A stretch of 12,729 nucleotides of DNA from Chamaesiphon sp. (GTDB taxonomy: Bacteria > Cyanobacteriota > Cyanobacteriia > Cyanobacteriales > Chamaesiphonaceae), in NCBI GenBank assembly GCA_020059425.1, contig JAGVCD010000030.1, forward strand, positions 1-12,729, given 5' to 3'. How positions within the stretch are numbered: position 1 is the stretch's first letter; each line of letters starts with the position of its first letter. This document shows, piece by piece, positions 1 through 6,301 of this stretch. The position numbers were made by a program, and so were the translations under genes. Below the pieces are notes generated by a model. The model saw nothing but the letters and a program-made list of their open reading frames with translations. It had not been told where the DNA came from and did no database searches.

Positions 1-483
1 GATCGCCTGGTAAACAAAATAAGCTACTAACGGACCCACCAGAGCCATCGAGAAGGCATTAGCACCCAGCGTTGATAATCCACCATGAGCCAAAAGCAAT
101 GCTTGAAATAGTAAAACCAAAGTACCAATTACAGACATTACCATGGGGCCAAATAAAATTGTGCCCAGACCAGTCCCCGTAGGATGAGAGCTACTGCCAC
201 TCACCGACGGGATCTTCAGCGCTGACAAAACAAAGGTGAAAGCCCCAGCCAATGCCAACAGTAGTTTGAGTTCGGGATGCGATCGAGTAATCCGATTTAG
301 AGAGCGCAAGCCCAAGAAAAAGAAGGGTAAAAACGCTATCCACCAAAAAAATGCCCACTCTTTAGGAAAGTATCCTTCAGCAACGTGCATGGCTTGGGCA
401 GGAGCTGGTGAACCGACCACTAAATAAGCACTCAATCCTAGAATTGCTAATAGAGATGCTAGTTTTTGACGTTTTGTTTTCAT
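1..483 (-). CDS. cbiM: CbiM, cobalt ECF transporter membrane subunit (3' end cut by window edge)
   Basis: The 161 visible codons begin at the ATG complementary to 481-483 and run off the window at base 1, so the C-terminal part is missing. CbiM is the integral membrane, substrate-capturing subunit of the CbiMNQO cobalt importer that feeds cobalamin synthesis. Residues 1-31 form a signal peptide ending in AQA; cleavage would expose Met-His-Val-Ala-Glu-Gly at residues 32-37. In this family the mature N-terminal Met-His supplies metal ligands. Hydrophobic segments follow at about 44-60, 73-90 and 105-130. The CbiM signature [17 protein letters not shown] lies at about 97-113, followed by [19 protein letters not shown]. 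The start has no strong Shine-Dalgarno site. A cobalamin riboswitch in the leader implies repression when B12 is plentiful. NikM is the main alternative, but the B12 switch argues for cobalt. cbiN, cbiQ and cbiO would lie beyond base 1. Confidence 0.93.
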   Translation of the reverse strand, partial: MKTKRQKLASLLAILGLSAYLVVGSPAPAQAMHVAEGYFPKEWAFFWWIAFLPFFFLGLRSLNRITRSHPELKLLLALAGAFTFVLSALKIPSVSGSSSHPTGTGLGTILFGPMVMSVIGTLVLLFQALLLAHGGLSTLGANAFSMALVGPLVAYFVYQAI

Positions 484-602
484 TGTTTTTCAGTGAATGT
501 ACAAGTCGAAAATCATGCTAAACCGATAATTCACTGACGCCAAAATTCAATATACCTAGCTATTACCATCTGTGCCTCGCAGATTAGGATAAGTTTCATA
601 AT

Positions 603-718
603 GGGCATTCTGACTTCATAAAGATTTAAAAAAGCATTCTTTATCACAGCTGCGGGACAGTGCTGGATTCTCACCAAACTTTCCCCATTCTGAAAACTTT
701 CATCAGTATATCAGCCTC
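603..718 (-). ncRNA. Cobalamin riboswitch aptamer in the cbiM leader
   Basis: Read on the minus strand, the segment carries the conserved cobalamin aptamer core in order: GGGGAAAGTTTGGTGAGAAT (complement of about 667-686), then CCAGCACTGTCCCGCAGCTG, then the B12-box-like GAAGTCAGAATGCCC (complement of 603-617). A stem of the form CTGA...TCAG (about 690-707) precedes the core. This is the established AdoCbl/B12 aptamer consensus. It sits about 120 bases upstream of the cbiM ATG on the same strand, so by analogy ligand binding should lower cbiM expression. No clear terminator with a U-run separates the aptamer from cbiM, so translational control is the more likely mode. The 3' boundary and P1 partner are not certain; extra leader structure runs down to about 550. 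Confidence 0.88.
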
Positions 719-727
719 GACCGATTG

Positions 728-778
728 GTGCCGGGAAGTTTGGGAAACTTTACCCCTCAACGAAAATGTCCCCGGCAC
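728..778 (-). other. Nested inverted repeat immediately 5' of the B12 aptamer
   Basis: On the minus strand GTGCCGGG (771-778) and CCCGGCAC (728-735) are perfect 8-bp complements enclosing 35 bases. Just inside the second arm lies a 6-bp hairpin, AAGTTT-CCC-AAACTT (736-750). The element ends ten bases before the recognisable start of the aptamer, so it would be transcribed as part of the same leader if the promoter lies upstream of 778. It may be an extra leader stem, or an alternative partner for the aptamer core, as described in the findings. No U-run follows, so it is not a standard terminator. Confidence 0.55.
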
Positions 779-964
779 TCGAAAGCACTAGGGACAGTCA
801 ATAAAATTAAGTAAACAGGGTGGAAGCAACTTCAATGTCAATTGAAAAAGTGTATTTAAGATTTAGTGATTCGGTTTTATAAGGATTTTAAAAGGGTTAT
901 CAAACCTAGTTAAGGAATGAATTAAATGTCGTTGCTCTTACCTATCTCACCAGAATAAGCCGAA
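779..964. other. Non-coding stretch upstream of the cbiM leader
   Basis: I see no convincing gene here. The cbiM promoter should lie within it. On the minus strand a perfect TTGACA (836-841) could be a -35 element, but the best -10 candidates at the right distance (TGTTTA, about 812-817) are poor, so this is only a suggestion. A 9-bp sequence GTGATTCGG (866-874) is repeated in inverted orientation as CCGAATCAC (960-968). Confidence 0.35.
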
Positions 965-1090
965 TCACATTTTAAATCCATAAGACAAAAGGCGTAACTT
1001 TTGGTCTGAATATTCACAATATTTTGCTAATTGCCAGCGCCAAAAAGTGCCCCAGTCTTTTGCTGAAGAGGCATTTAGGGGAATGGTCAT
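965..1090 (-). CDS. Doubtful 41-aa ORF downstream of ndhM
   Basis: I do not recognise this ORF. It begins at the ATG complementary to 1088-1090 and ends in TGA at 965-967, giving 41 residues that start MTIPLNASSAKDWG. It is rich in aromatic residues (TFWRWQ at 15-20) and has a basic C-terminus. The open frame extends 15 codons further upstream without an ATG, GTG or TTG start, reaching a stop just after ndhM. This could mean a remnant of a longer gene or simple chance. It lies 61 bases downstream of ndhM on the same strand. There is no clear ribosome-binding site. A terminator-like hairpin overlaps the coding sequence, which argues against it being real. Confidence 0.15.
   Translation of the reverse strand: MTIPLNASSAKDWGTFWRWQLAKYCEYSDQKLRLLSYGFKM
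1042..1073 (-). terminator. Weak terminator-like hairpin after ndhM
   Basis: Read on the minus strand, TGCC (1070-1073) can pair with GGCA (1048-1051), with a short CTT/AAG stem inside, followed by CTTTTTGG (1040-1047). The hairpin is imperfect and about 80 bases past the ndhM stop. The segment shares a 14-base core with the stronger terminator at 4955-4986. I call it a possible ndhM terminator only. Confidence 0.3.
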
Positions 1091-1151
1091 CTCTGGAACA
1101 TGGAATGAACGAATTGGTGTAGATGTACCCTGCCGTCAATCCTGTCATTAT

Positions 1152-1493
1152 TTATACAGTGGAATTTAAGACTTGTGGTAGTCCCATACTGTAGTTTAAT
1201 ACCCTACTATTGAGGTTGTATTTGATATCTCCTTTTTGGAGTAGCGATCGCACGAAATGCTCCAAATCCGAGCCAATTTTCCGTAAATTATATTCGGTTA
1301 AGTCTTGACCGCTATAGGCTTCCACCAAATCATCAAAGTAACGGTAAACTTTTTGCAGATCGTCGTCGCCCCACACCAGCTCATTATCAGGATCGACATC
1401 CAGGGTGAGAACTTGGTCACTGGGCTGCAACTCATTATCCTTAATCTCGGCGGTGTAGATGTGAATGTGTCTGGTTGTAGACTTTAGTAACAT
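1152..1493 (-). CDS. ndhM: NAD(P)H-quinone oxidoreductase subunit M
   Basis: NdhM is a subunit of the photosynthetic NDH-1 complex on the thylakoid membrane, which works in cyclic electron flow around photosystem I, respiration and inorganic carbon uptake. It is found in cyanobacteria and plastids and has no E. coli counterpart. The 113-residue product begins MLLKSTTRHIHIYTAEIKDN. It carries the family's conserved blocks LTLDVDPDNELVW (about 29-41), KVYRYFDDLVEAYSGQDLTE (about 47-66) and a C-terminal SRVLNYSMGLPQV. The frame stays open 44 codons further upstream, but those codons do not resemble the family, and the ATG at 1491-1493 gives the usual N-terminus. The C-terminus has a few extra residues (LNSTV). 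The gene is divergent from the histidine kinase gene, with 143 bases between the starts. Confidence 0.93.
   Translation of the reverse strand: MLLKSTTRHIHIYTAEIKDNELQPSDQVLTLDVDPDNELVWGDDDLQKVYRYFDDLVEAYSGQDLTEYNLRKIGSDLEHFVRSLLQKGDIKYNLNSRVLNYSMGLPQVLNSTV
1244..1251. repeat. HIP1 octamer GCGATCGC
   Basis: One of three perfect GCGATCGC palindromes in the window (the others are at 2738-2745 and 12321-12328). HIP1 is strongly over-represented in many cyanobacterial genomes. Here it falls inside ndhM; the other two are inside the histidine kinase and sigma-like genes. Confidence 0.8.
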
Positions 1494-1577
1494 GTAAAAA
1501 GCAGCAAACGTGCTGGCATAAAATCCCTTCTCAATTATGAGCCGATCGGCGATTTTTGCCCAGAAATTCGACCGATG

Positions 1578-1583
1578 ATTATA
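1578..1583 (-). promoter_or_regulatory. Candidate -10 box for ndhM
   Basis: A perfect TATAAT on the minus strand lies 85 bases upstream of the ndhM ATG in the ndhM-histidine kinase intergenic region. No good -35 sequence is found 16-18 bases further upstream (GGTGGT and GTGGTA are poor matches), so the assignment rests on the -10 box and position alone. Confidence 0.3.
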
Positions 1584-1636
1584 ACTTGGGAACAATAGAT
1601 ACCACCCGAGCCCGTCCACTATCAATTCAGATATTC

Positions 1637-2899
1637 ATGTCAGATCCCACCACGATCGATCAACTTAGCCGCCAGCTAGTGGGCATTATGGGGAATGCCA
1701 ATTCTACTAATCTCCTGCAAGTTGGCCAGTGCTTAACCAAGTTTTGGGCAGCAGACACCTGCTGGCTGTGGCTCAGATCTAGCCAGGCGGTAGTTTATAA
1801 CGATCGACCAGACCTGAGTGCAGTGCAATTATACAGCTGCATCCAAACAGCCGTTGAGGGTGAAACTCTAGAGGTAGCTGGCTATCAGGTAATGTGGTTA
1901 GCTGTTACCGAGGGTCAGGTGGCCGTGGCCAAGTTGCAGGGGAATTGGACAACTGTTGATCAGGAAAATTTAAGGGGTATGAACAATTTACTAGCCCTGG
2001 CCTTTACCCAGACTCGTCTCCAGCAACAAATAGAAATTTCTAAACAATCTATCCGTCAGATACAAGCCCTCGCTGACGAACGCATGGCTCAATTAAAAAG
2101 CAGTCAAAATTTGTTATCTAAGCTGCAAGATGCTAACCGGCGGCGGATTAAGCAACTGGATGATAGCAATAAGATTAAGGATGAATTCATCAGTAGCATT
2201 AGCCATGAACTGCGCACCCCGCTCACTAGTATGTCGTTGGCGATCAAGATGCTGCATCAACCAGATTTGGATGAGGCGCGACGCACCAAGTATCTGGAAA
2301 TTTTGGAACAGCAGTGCACTCAAGAAATTAATCTAATCAACGACTTGTTGACTCTTCAGCAATTGGAGTCCAAACAACTAGAGGCCGATCGACAATTAGT
2401 AAATCTACCCGAACTAGTCCAGCCATTACTGCAAAAATTCCAAGAAAACTGGGCAATCAAACAACTGCAACTACAGGTGGAACTTCCCGCCGTCGAGGAA
2501 TGGCAAATGGAGCCAGACAGTATGCGTCGCATTCTGCAAGAATTATTGACCAATGCGGGCAAGTTTGCCGAGCCGCAGACCACCGTTAATTTCCAGATCA
2601 CCGCTGGCGATTCTCCAGAAGAGAGGCTACGCCAACGACTAAAAATTCGAGTGATGAACCAAGGTCCATTAATTACCCCAGAGGAGCAAACCTACATTTT
2701 TAGTAAGTTCCGTCGTGGCCACGGCGTGACCCAACAAGCGATCGCTGGTACTGGTTTGGGTTTAGCATTGGTGAAATCTTTAGTGCAGCATTTACAGGGG
2801 GAAATCACAGTCAGCAGCCAGCCCTTGGCTGAACAGACTGCCAATAGTCATTTAGCTGTGACTTGTTTTGATGTATTTTTGCCGCTGGGAGCGCCCTAA
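1637..2899 (+). CDS. Soluble sensor histidine kinase, GAF-like N-terminus
   Basis: A 420-residue two-component sensor kinase with no membrane segment, so a cytoplasmic sensor. Residues about 20-125 look like a GAF-type sensor domain (inferred from pattern only). A helical linker at about 125-180 precedes the dimerisation domain with the H-box FISSISHELRTPLTS; the phospho-accepting His is residue 190. The N-box is RRILQELLTNAGKFA with Asn306. The G1 region reads VMNQGPLITPEE (339-350), so the usual Asp-x-Gly-x-Gly is replaced by Asn-Gln-Gly-Pro-Leu. The F-box YIFSKFRRG (353-361) and G2-box GTGLGLALVK (371-380) are intact. The start at 1637 is chosen because the 27 codons before it (an in-frame ATG at 1556) look unconserved. 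The stop overlaps the start of the ABC1 kinase gene. No response regulator is visible nearby, so the target is unknown. A SasA-like role is one possibility. Confidence 0.85.
   Translation: MSDPTTIDQLSRQLVGIMGNANSTNLLQVGQCLTKFWAADTCWLWLRSSQAVVYNDRPDLSAVQLYSCIQTAVEGETLEVAGYQVMWLAVTEGQVAVAKLQGNWTTVDQENLRGMNNLLALAFTQTRLQQQIEISKQSIRQIQALADERMAQLKSSQNLLSKLQDANRRRIKQLDDSNKIKDEFISSISHELRTPLTSMSLAIKMLHQPDLDEARRTKYLEILEQQCTQEINLINDLLTLQQLESKQLEADRQLVNLPELVQPLLQKFQENWAIKQLQLQVELPAVEEWQMEPDSMRRILQELLTNAGKFAEPQTTVNFQITAGDSPEERLRQRLKIRVMNQGPLITPEEQTYIFSKFRRGHGVTQQAIAGTGLGLALVKSLVQHLQGEITVSSQPLAEQTANSHLAVTCFDVFLPLGAP
2738..2745. repeat. HIP1 octamer GCGATCGC
   Basis: Perfect HIP1 palindrome inside the histidine kinase gene, just before the region encoding the G2 box. 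Confidence 0.8.
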
Positions 2900-4590
2900 T
2901 GATTAAGCAGCAGTCGATCAATTCTGCTGATTTTGTGACTAGCCACCACCGAACTACCAAAAAGCTTTTGCCCTTGCAGCGTCAGATCAAGATTTTTCAT
3001 GCCTTGGGTGATGTGTTACTGGTTATTTCTGCTGATTTATTGCTCAATAAAAATCGACCGCAGCGCCAGCACCGCCCAGCCCAAAAATTAGTTAATACTT
3101 TAATTCGGTTAGGACCAACCTTTATTAAAATTGGTCAAACTCTTTCGACGCGCGTCGATTTGTTGCCCCCTGCCTATGTAGAAGCTTTGGCTCAACTCCA
3201 AGATCGGGTGCCAGCTTTTAGTACCACCACTGCGATCAAGATCATTGAGCGCGAATTAGGCCAGCCCTTAAGCCAGCTATACCAAGAATTTGAACTCCAG
3301 CCGATCGCCGCCGCTAGTTTGGGTCAGGTACACCGCGCCCGGCTACCCAGCGGTGAACTGGTGGTGGTAAAAGTGCAACGACCGGGTTTAGAAGAATTAT
3401 TCCGGTTAGATTTTCAAATTTTGCAGCAGCTATTACAATTCTGTGAAAATAAGTTTCCCTGGACACGTACCTATGGCCTGACGGCCATATATCAAGATTT
3501 TTTCACGCTGCTTTTTCAAGAAATTGATTATGTTAATGAAGGCCAAAATGCCGATCGATTTAGACACAATTTTCGCTCCCAAAAGATGGTAATCGCCCCA
3601 ACTATTTACTGGCGATTGACAACTAGCAAAGTGCTTACCATGTCCTATTTACCAGGAATTAAGATCGATCGCAAAGAAGAATTAATCGCAGCAGGTTTTC
3701 AGCCCGCCAAAATAAATCAAATCGGCATTTGCTGCTATCTACAACAACTGATGATTGATGGTTTTTTCCAGGGCGATCCCCATCCGGGAAATATGGCCAT
3801 TACTACTGAGGGCAAGCTGGCGGTTTATGATTTTGGTATGATGACTCAGCTGCAGCCTAATGCCAAAGAGCAGATGATTGATACATTTCTGTCAATCATT
3901 CGTAAAGATGCCACAGCTGTTGTCCAAAATCTGACGGCGATGGGTTTGCTGGTGGAAGTCGAAAATATGCGACCGATTAAGAAGGTGATTAGCTTTTTGC
4001 TCGATCGCTTCACCGAACGCCCTGTCAATATGCAAGAATTTGAGGAAATCCGCTTAGAAGTGGCCAATATGTATGCTCAGCAGCCCTTCCGGCTACCCTC
4101 AGAAATGGTGGCCATTTTGAAAGCCCTCTCTACGTTGGATGGTATTGCCCGCACCCTCGACCCAGAATACAATTTGGTAGCTGCCGCCCAGCCTTTTATT
4201 CGGCGGATTGCTTTATCGGAGCGAAAGACGATCGGACGGCGAATTAGTCAACAGGCTGGTAAGTTCATCACCCAACGACTGCGGGGTAAAACTGATGCCA
4301 CTGCCTTAATCCAGCAATTAGAGGAGCAGTTGGCCGCCACCGAAGCAGAGTTGATTGCTCGATCGATCTCTCAAGCCAAATCACTCAAACGTTTGCAGTT
4401 AGCCGGGCGCAGTCTGGTATATCTATTGGTAAGTGCCTTGAGCTTAGTGGCCGGAATTTTATTGCTGCCAATTTCGCAAATTATCTGGGTGTGGTGTTGT
4501 TTTGGCTTGGCTGGATTGAGCGGTTTAGTGGGGCTACGTTATCTCCTGCAGTTTATTTGGCAAGAACAGTTAGATAAATTTATTGGATGA
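2899..4590 (+). CDS. AarF/ABC1/UbiB family atypical kinase-like protein
   Basis: A 563-residue member of the ABC1/ADCK/UbiB family, which supports quinone and prenyl-lipid metabolism in bacteria, plastids and mitochondria; ATPase or kinase chemistry is known for some members. The family hallmarks appear in order: the KxGQ motif KIGQ (77-80) in LGPTFIKIGQTLSTR, the Ala-rich loop AAASLGQVHRA (137-147), the ATP-contacting Lys158 in VVVKVQRPG, EIDYVNEGQNADRFR (208-222), the catalytic-loop motif GDPHPGN (292-298) and YDFGM (310-314), where DFG takes its usual place. Two C-terminal hydrophobic helices at about 505-555 suggest membrane anchoring. TAATG joins it to the histidine kinase gene (one-base overlap), so the two are probably co-translated. 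Several paralogues are usual in cyanobacteria, so no precise substrate can be given. Confidence 0.92.
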   Translation: MIKQQSINSADFVTSHHRTTKKLLPLQRQIKIFHALGDVLLVISADLLLNKNRPQRQHRPAQKLVNTLIRLGPTFIKIGQTLSTRVDLLPPAYVEALAQLQDRVPAFSTTTAIKIIERELGQPLSQLYQEFELQPIAAASLGQVHRARLPSGELVVVKVQRPGLEELFRLDFQILQQLLQFCENKFPWTRTYGLTAIYQDFFTLLFQEIDYVNEGQNADRFRHNFRSQKMVIAPTIYWRLTTSKVLTMSYLPGIKIDRKEELIAAGFQPAKINQIGICCYLQQLMIDGFFQGDPHPGNMAITTEGKLAVYDFGMMTQLQPNAKEQMIDTFLSIIRKDATAVVQNLTAMGLLVEVENMRPIKKVISFLLDRFTERPVNMQEFEEIRLEVANMYAQQPFRLPSEMVAILKALSTLDGIARTLDPEYNLVAAAQPFIRRIALSERKTIGRRISQQAGKFITQRLRGKTDATALIQQLEEQLAATEAELIARSISQAKSLKRLQLAGRSLVYLLVSALSLVAGILLLPISQIIWVWCCFGLAGLSGLVGLRYLLQFIWQEQLDKFIG

Positions 4591-4591
4591 T

Positions 4592-4927
4592 TTAGGAAAC
4601 GGCATAGTCAGAATATTCACGCATCGAGGGATGATGGAAGCCAATCACAATCTCCTGTTTGGAAATCCCCATTTCCTCAAGTTCTTTATCAACTTCAATA
4701 TCCGTATTATTTTCTTGCAACCAGACTTTATTGTCTTTGATATCGAAGTGAAAGATACAGGCGTGAACCCGGCGGGCTTCATCCCAGCCCGTTCTAAATA
4801 GAAGATAGTGATCATTAACCTGATCAAAAATCAGCTGAGTTTCCATCCATACTGTTTGCGATCCATACTGGGCGTACTGAGTTAGATATTCTTGCAAGCA
4901 TTTGCAGTAGTAATTTAGTTTATCCAT
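4592..4927 (-). CDS. xisI: XisI-family protein (fdxN element excision controlling factor)
   Basis: A 111-residue protein with the XisI family pattern: MDKLNYYCKCLQEYLTQYAQ at the N-terminus, ETQLIFDQVNDHYLLFRTGW (about 29-48), ARRVHACIFHFDIKDNKVWL (about 51-70) and KQEIVIGFHHP (about 89-99) near the end. XisI was named from developmental excision of the fdxN element in Anabaena, where it acts with XisF and XisH. The family is widespread in cyanobacteria that lack that element, so the name does not prove an excision role. The start is well supported by CAGGAGATTCAGTCATG, one of the best Shine-Dalgarno sites in the window. The usual partner xisH is not adjacent. The gene lies tail-to-tail with the ABC1 kinase gene, with one base between the stops, and 28 bases downstream of a terminator that ends the Gfo/Idh gene. 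Confidence 0.87.
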   Translation of the reverse strand: MDKLNYYCKCLQEYLTQYAQYGSQTVWMETQLIFDQVNDHYLLFRTGWDEARRVHACIFHFDIKDNKVWLQENNTDIEVDKELEEMGISKQEIVIGFHHPSMREYSDYAVS

Positions 4928-4954
4928 GACTGAATCTCCTGTTGATATTTCACC

Positions 4955-4986
4955 AAAAAAACACCCCAGTCTTTTGCAAAACTGGG
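4955..4986 (-). terminator. Rho-independent terminator of the Gfo/Idh gene
   Basis: On the minus strand CCCAG-TTTT-GC-AAAA-(GA)-CTGGG forms a hairpin with a two-base bulge, followed by GTGTTTTTTTGG. The T-run is the complement of 4955-4961. It lies 30 bases past the stop of the Gfo/Idh gene and 28 bases before the xisI start, so xisI needs either read-through or its own promoter close to or inside this element. Confidence 0.75.
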
Positions 4987-5016
4987 CTTATTATTGAAAT
5001 ACAAATTATTGCCATC

Positions 5017-6081
5017 CTAGACAGGAACAGCTGCCAAAGCTGGTTGCCAGACTTTGCCATCCAGAGCCATTTGCTCAATATCGATCGCCAACCGCAAAGC
5101 CTTCAAGGCTTGCTCACCACCCACTGACGGCTGATTACCACAGCGCACACAGTTCACAAAATGCTCTAACTCAGCATACAGCGGCTCAATATTGCTGGTA
5201 TAAACCTTCTCAATTAATCCATCCTGACGGTACAAACCCTGATGGTATTCATTAAGCTTGTCGGAATGATGGCGATGAATTAAAATCTCGTTGTTTAAAA
5301 AATTGGCTTCGGTTAAGGAACGACTACAGTGGGCTGTAATACTCCTAGTCTTACGATGAGTAACTTTACTTGCTGTCAAGGTAGCGACTACTCCGTTGGC
5401 AAAACCCAAGGTGGCCGTTACATAGTCTAAATATCTCGAAGATTCACCACTGCGACTACCACAAGCGGTAAGACCAACCACCGATGAACCGGCTAGTTCC
5501 ATCAACAAATCGATGTCATGAATCATTAAGTCCAAAACCACCGACACATCATTGGCACGGTTAGAATAAGGACTCATGCGGTGAGCTTCTAAGGCTAAAA
5601 CTTTTTCAGTTTTTAGTACTTGGCTCAGTTCTTGGAATACCGGGTTGAATCTTTCGATGTGGCCGACTTGTAAAATAGCTTGCGATTCGGCAGCGGCATT
5701 GACTAAGGCTTCAGCTTCTTCGATGGTGGCAGCGATCGGCTTTTCAATCAAAACATGAATGCCAGCTTCTAGACACTTAATACCCACTTCATAGTGTAGA
5801 CGGGTGGGGACGGCGATACAAACAGCATCGACATGTTTAATTAATTCTTGGTAGTCTTCAAAAAAACGAGCTCGAAACTTGCTGGCTGTTTCTAGACCCT
5901 GCTCAACATTGACATCGGCAATGCCCACAAACTTCACGCCCTTGAGCAAACTCAAGACCCGAGCATGGTGTTGACCCATACTACCAACCCCAATCAACCC
6001 TACTCTGAGGGGCTGCTGTGGCATGGTCATTTGTGTAAGCATCTCTCCATCTATTTGTCTTGCTGACATGTTATGTTTCAC
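5017..6081 (-). CDS. Gfo/Idh/MocA family NAD(P)-dependent oxidoreductase
   Basis: A 354-residue cytoplasmic dehydrogenase of the glucose-fructose oxidoreductase/inositol dehydrogenase family. The Rossmann motif GxGxxG occurs as GVGSMG (31-36). The family's EKPIA block with the catalytic-type Lys is at 113-117. VGHIERFNP (139-147) and LDLMIHDIDLL (183-193) follow, with His188-Asp189 in the active-site position. GHIERFNP is typical of nucleotide-sugar members such as UDP-GlcNAc/GlcNAcA 3-dehydrogenases (WlbA/WbpB type), so a role in envelope or polysaccharide sugar synthesis is inferred; no sugar-pathway neighbours confirm it. The start is uncertain. GTG at 6081 has GGAGGAG 11 bases upstream, and ATG codons follow at residues 5, 14, 18 and 20; homology would tolerate any, since the Rossmann fold begins at about residue 25. 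A terminator follows directly. Confidence 0.88.
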   Translation of the reverse strand: MKHNMSARQIDGEMLTQMTMPQQPLRVGLIGVGSMGQHHARVLSLLKGVKFVGIADVNVEQGLETASKFRARFFEDYQELIKHVDAVCIAVPTRLHYEVGIKCLEAGIHVLIEKPIAATIEEAEALVNAAAESQAILQVGHIERFNPVFQELSQVLKTEKVLALEAHRMSPYSNRANDVSVVLDLMIHDIDLLMELAGSSVVGLTACGSRSGESSRYLDYVTATLGFANGVVATLTASKVTHRKTRSITAHCSRSLTEANFLNNEILIHRHHSDKLNEYHQGLYRQDGLIEKVYTSNIEPLYAELEHFVNCVRCGNQPSVGGEQALKALRLAIDIEQMALDGKVWQPALAAVPV

Positions 6082-6213
6082 CTTAAATATAACTCCTCCA
6101 CCAACACCACTTGATAGAACCCTGTTTAAGTCATTCCAGAGACCACCAAAGTAGCCATTATTCCTAGGAGACCAAGAATTGAGACTTAGTGTTCCAATCT
6201 AGTTAACCTATTT

Positions 6214-6235
6214 GTTGCAAATTGTTAAGTGCAAC
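6214..6235. other. Small hairpin in the Gfo/Idh-queC intergenic region
   Basis: GTTGCA (6214-6219) and TGCAAC (6230-6235) form a 6-bp inverted repeat with a 10-base loop, 67 bases upstream of queC. The 220-base divergent region must hold promoters for both genes, but I cannot place them with confidence. The element lacks the features of a preQ1 aptamer and could be an operator or chance. Confidence 0.25.
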
Positions 6236-6301
6236 CATTTAATTGTAAGTTATTCTTCACGTTTTCTCTCTTCCTAAATTTTGTAGATCTTCACCAAGTT
6301 C

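Noticed and set aside
236..427. Plus-strand 63-codon frame
   Set aside because: It lies antisense to the well-supported cbiM gene.
835..882. 15-codon plus-strand ORF starting MSIEKVYLRF
   Set aside because: Very short, no conserved context and no clear ribosome-binding site.
1494..1625. 44-codon N-terminal extension of NdhM
   Set aside because: NdhM proteins start at MLLKSTTRH; the extension covers the divergent promoter region and has no family resemblance.
1556..1636. 27-codon N-terminal extension of the histidine kinase from an in-frame ATG
   Set aside because: The residues look unstructured and the stretch occupies the divergent promoter region; the ATG at 1637 gives a more natural start.
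4583..4801. Plus-strand frame opposite xisI
   Set aside because: Mirror of the xisI coding sequence with no independent coding signs.
4928..5016. Open frame running on from the Gfo/Idh stop with AKDWG, similar to the 965-1090 ORF
   Set aside because: The resemblance comes from the shared 14-base terminator-like sequence; the segment is a terminator and leader, not coding.
6203..6301. preQ1 riboswitch upstream of queC
   Set aside because: Only a simple 6-bp hairpin is present; no preQ1 aptamer core or A-rich pseudoknot tail could be recognised.
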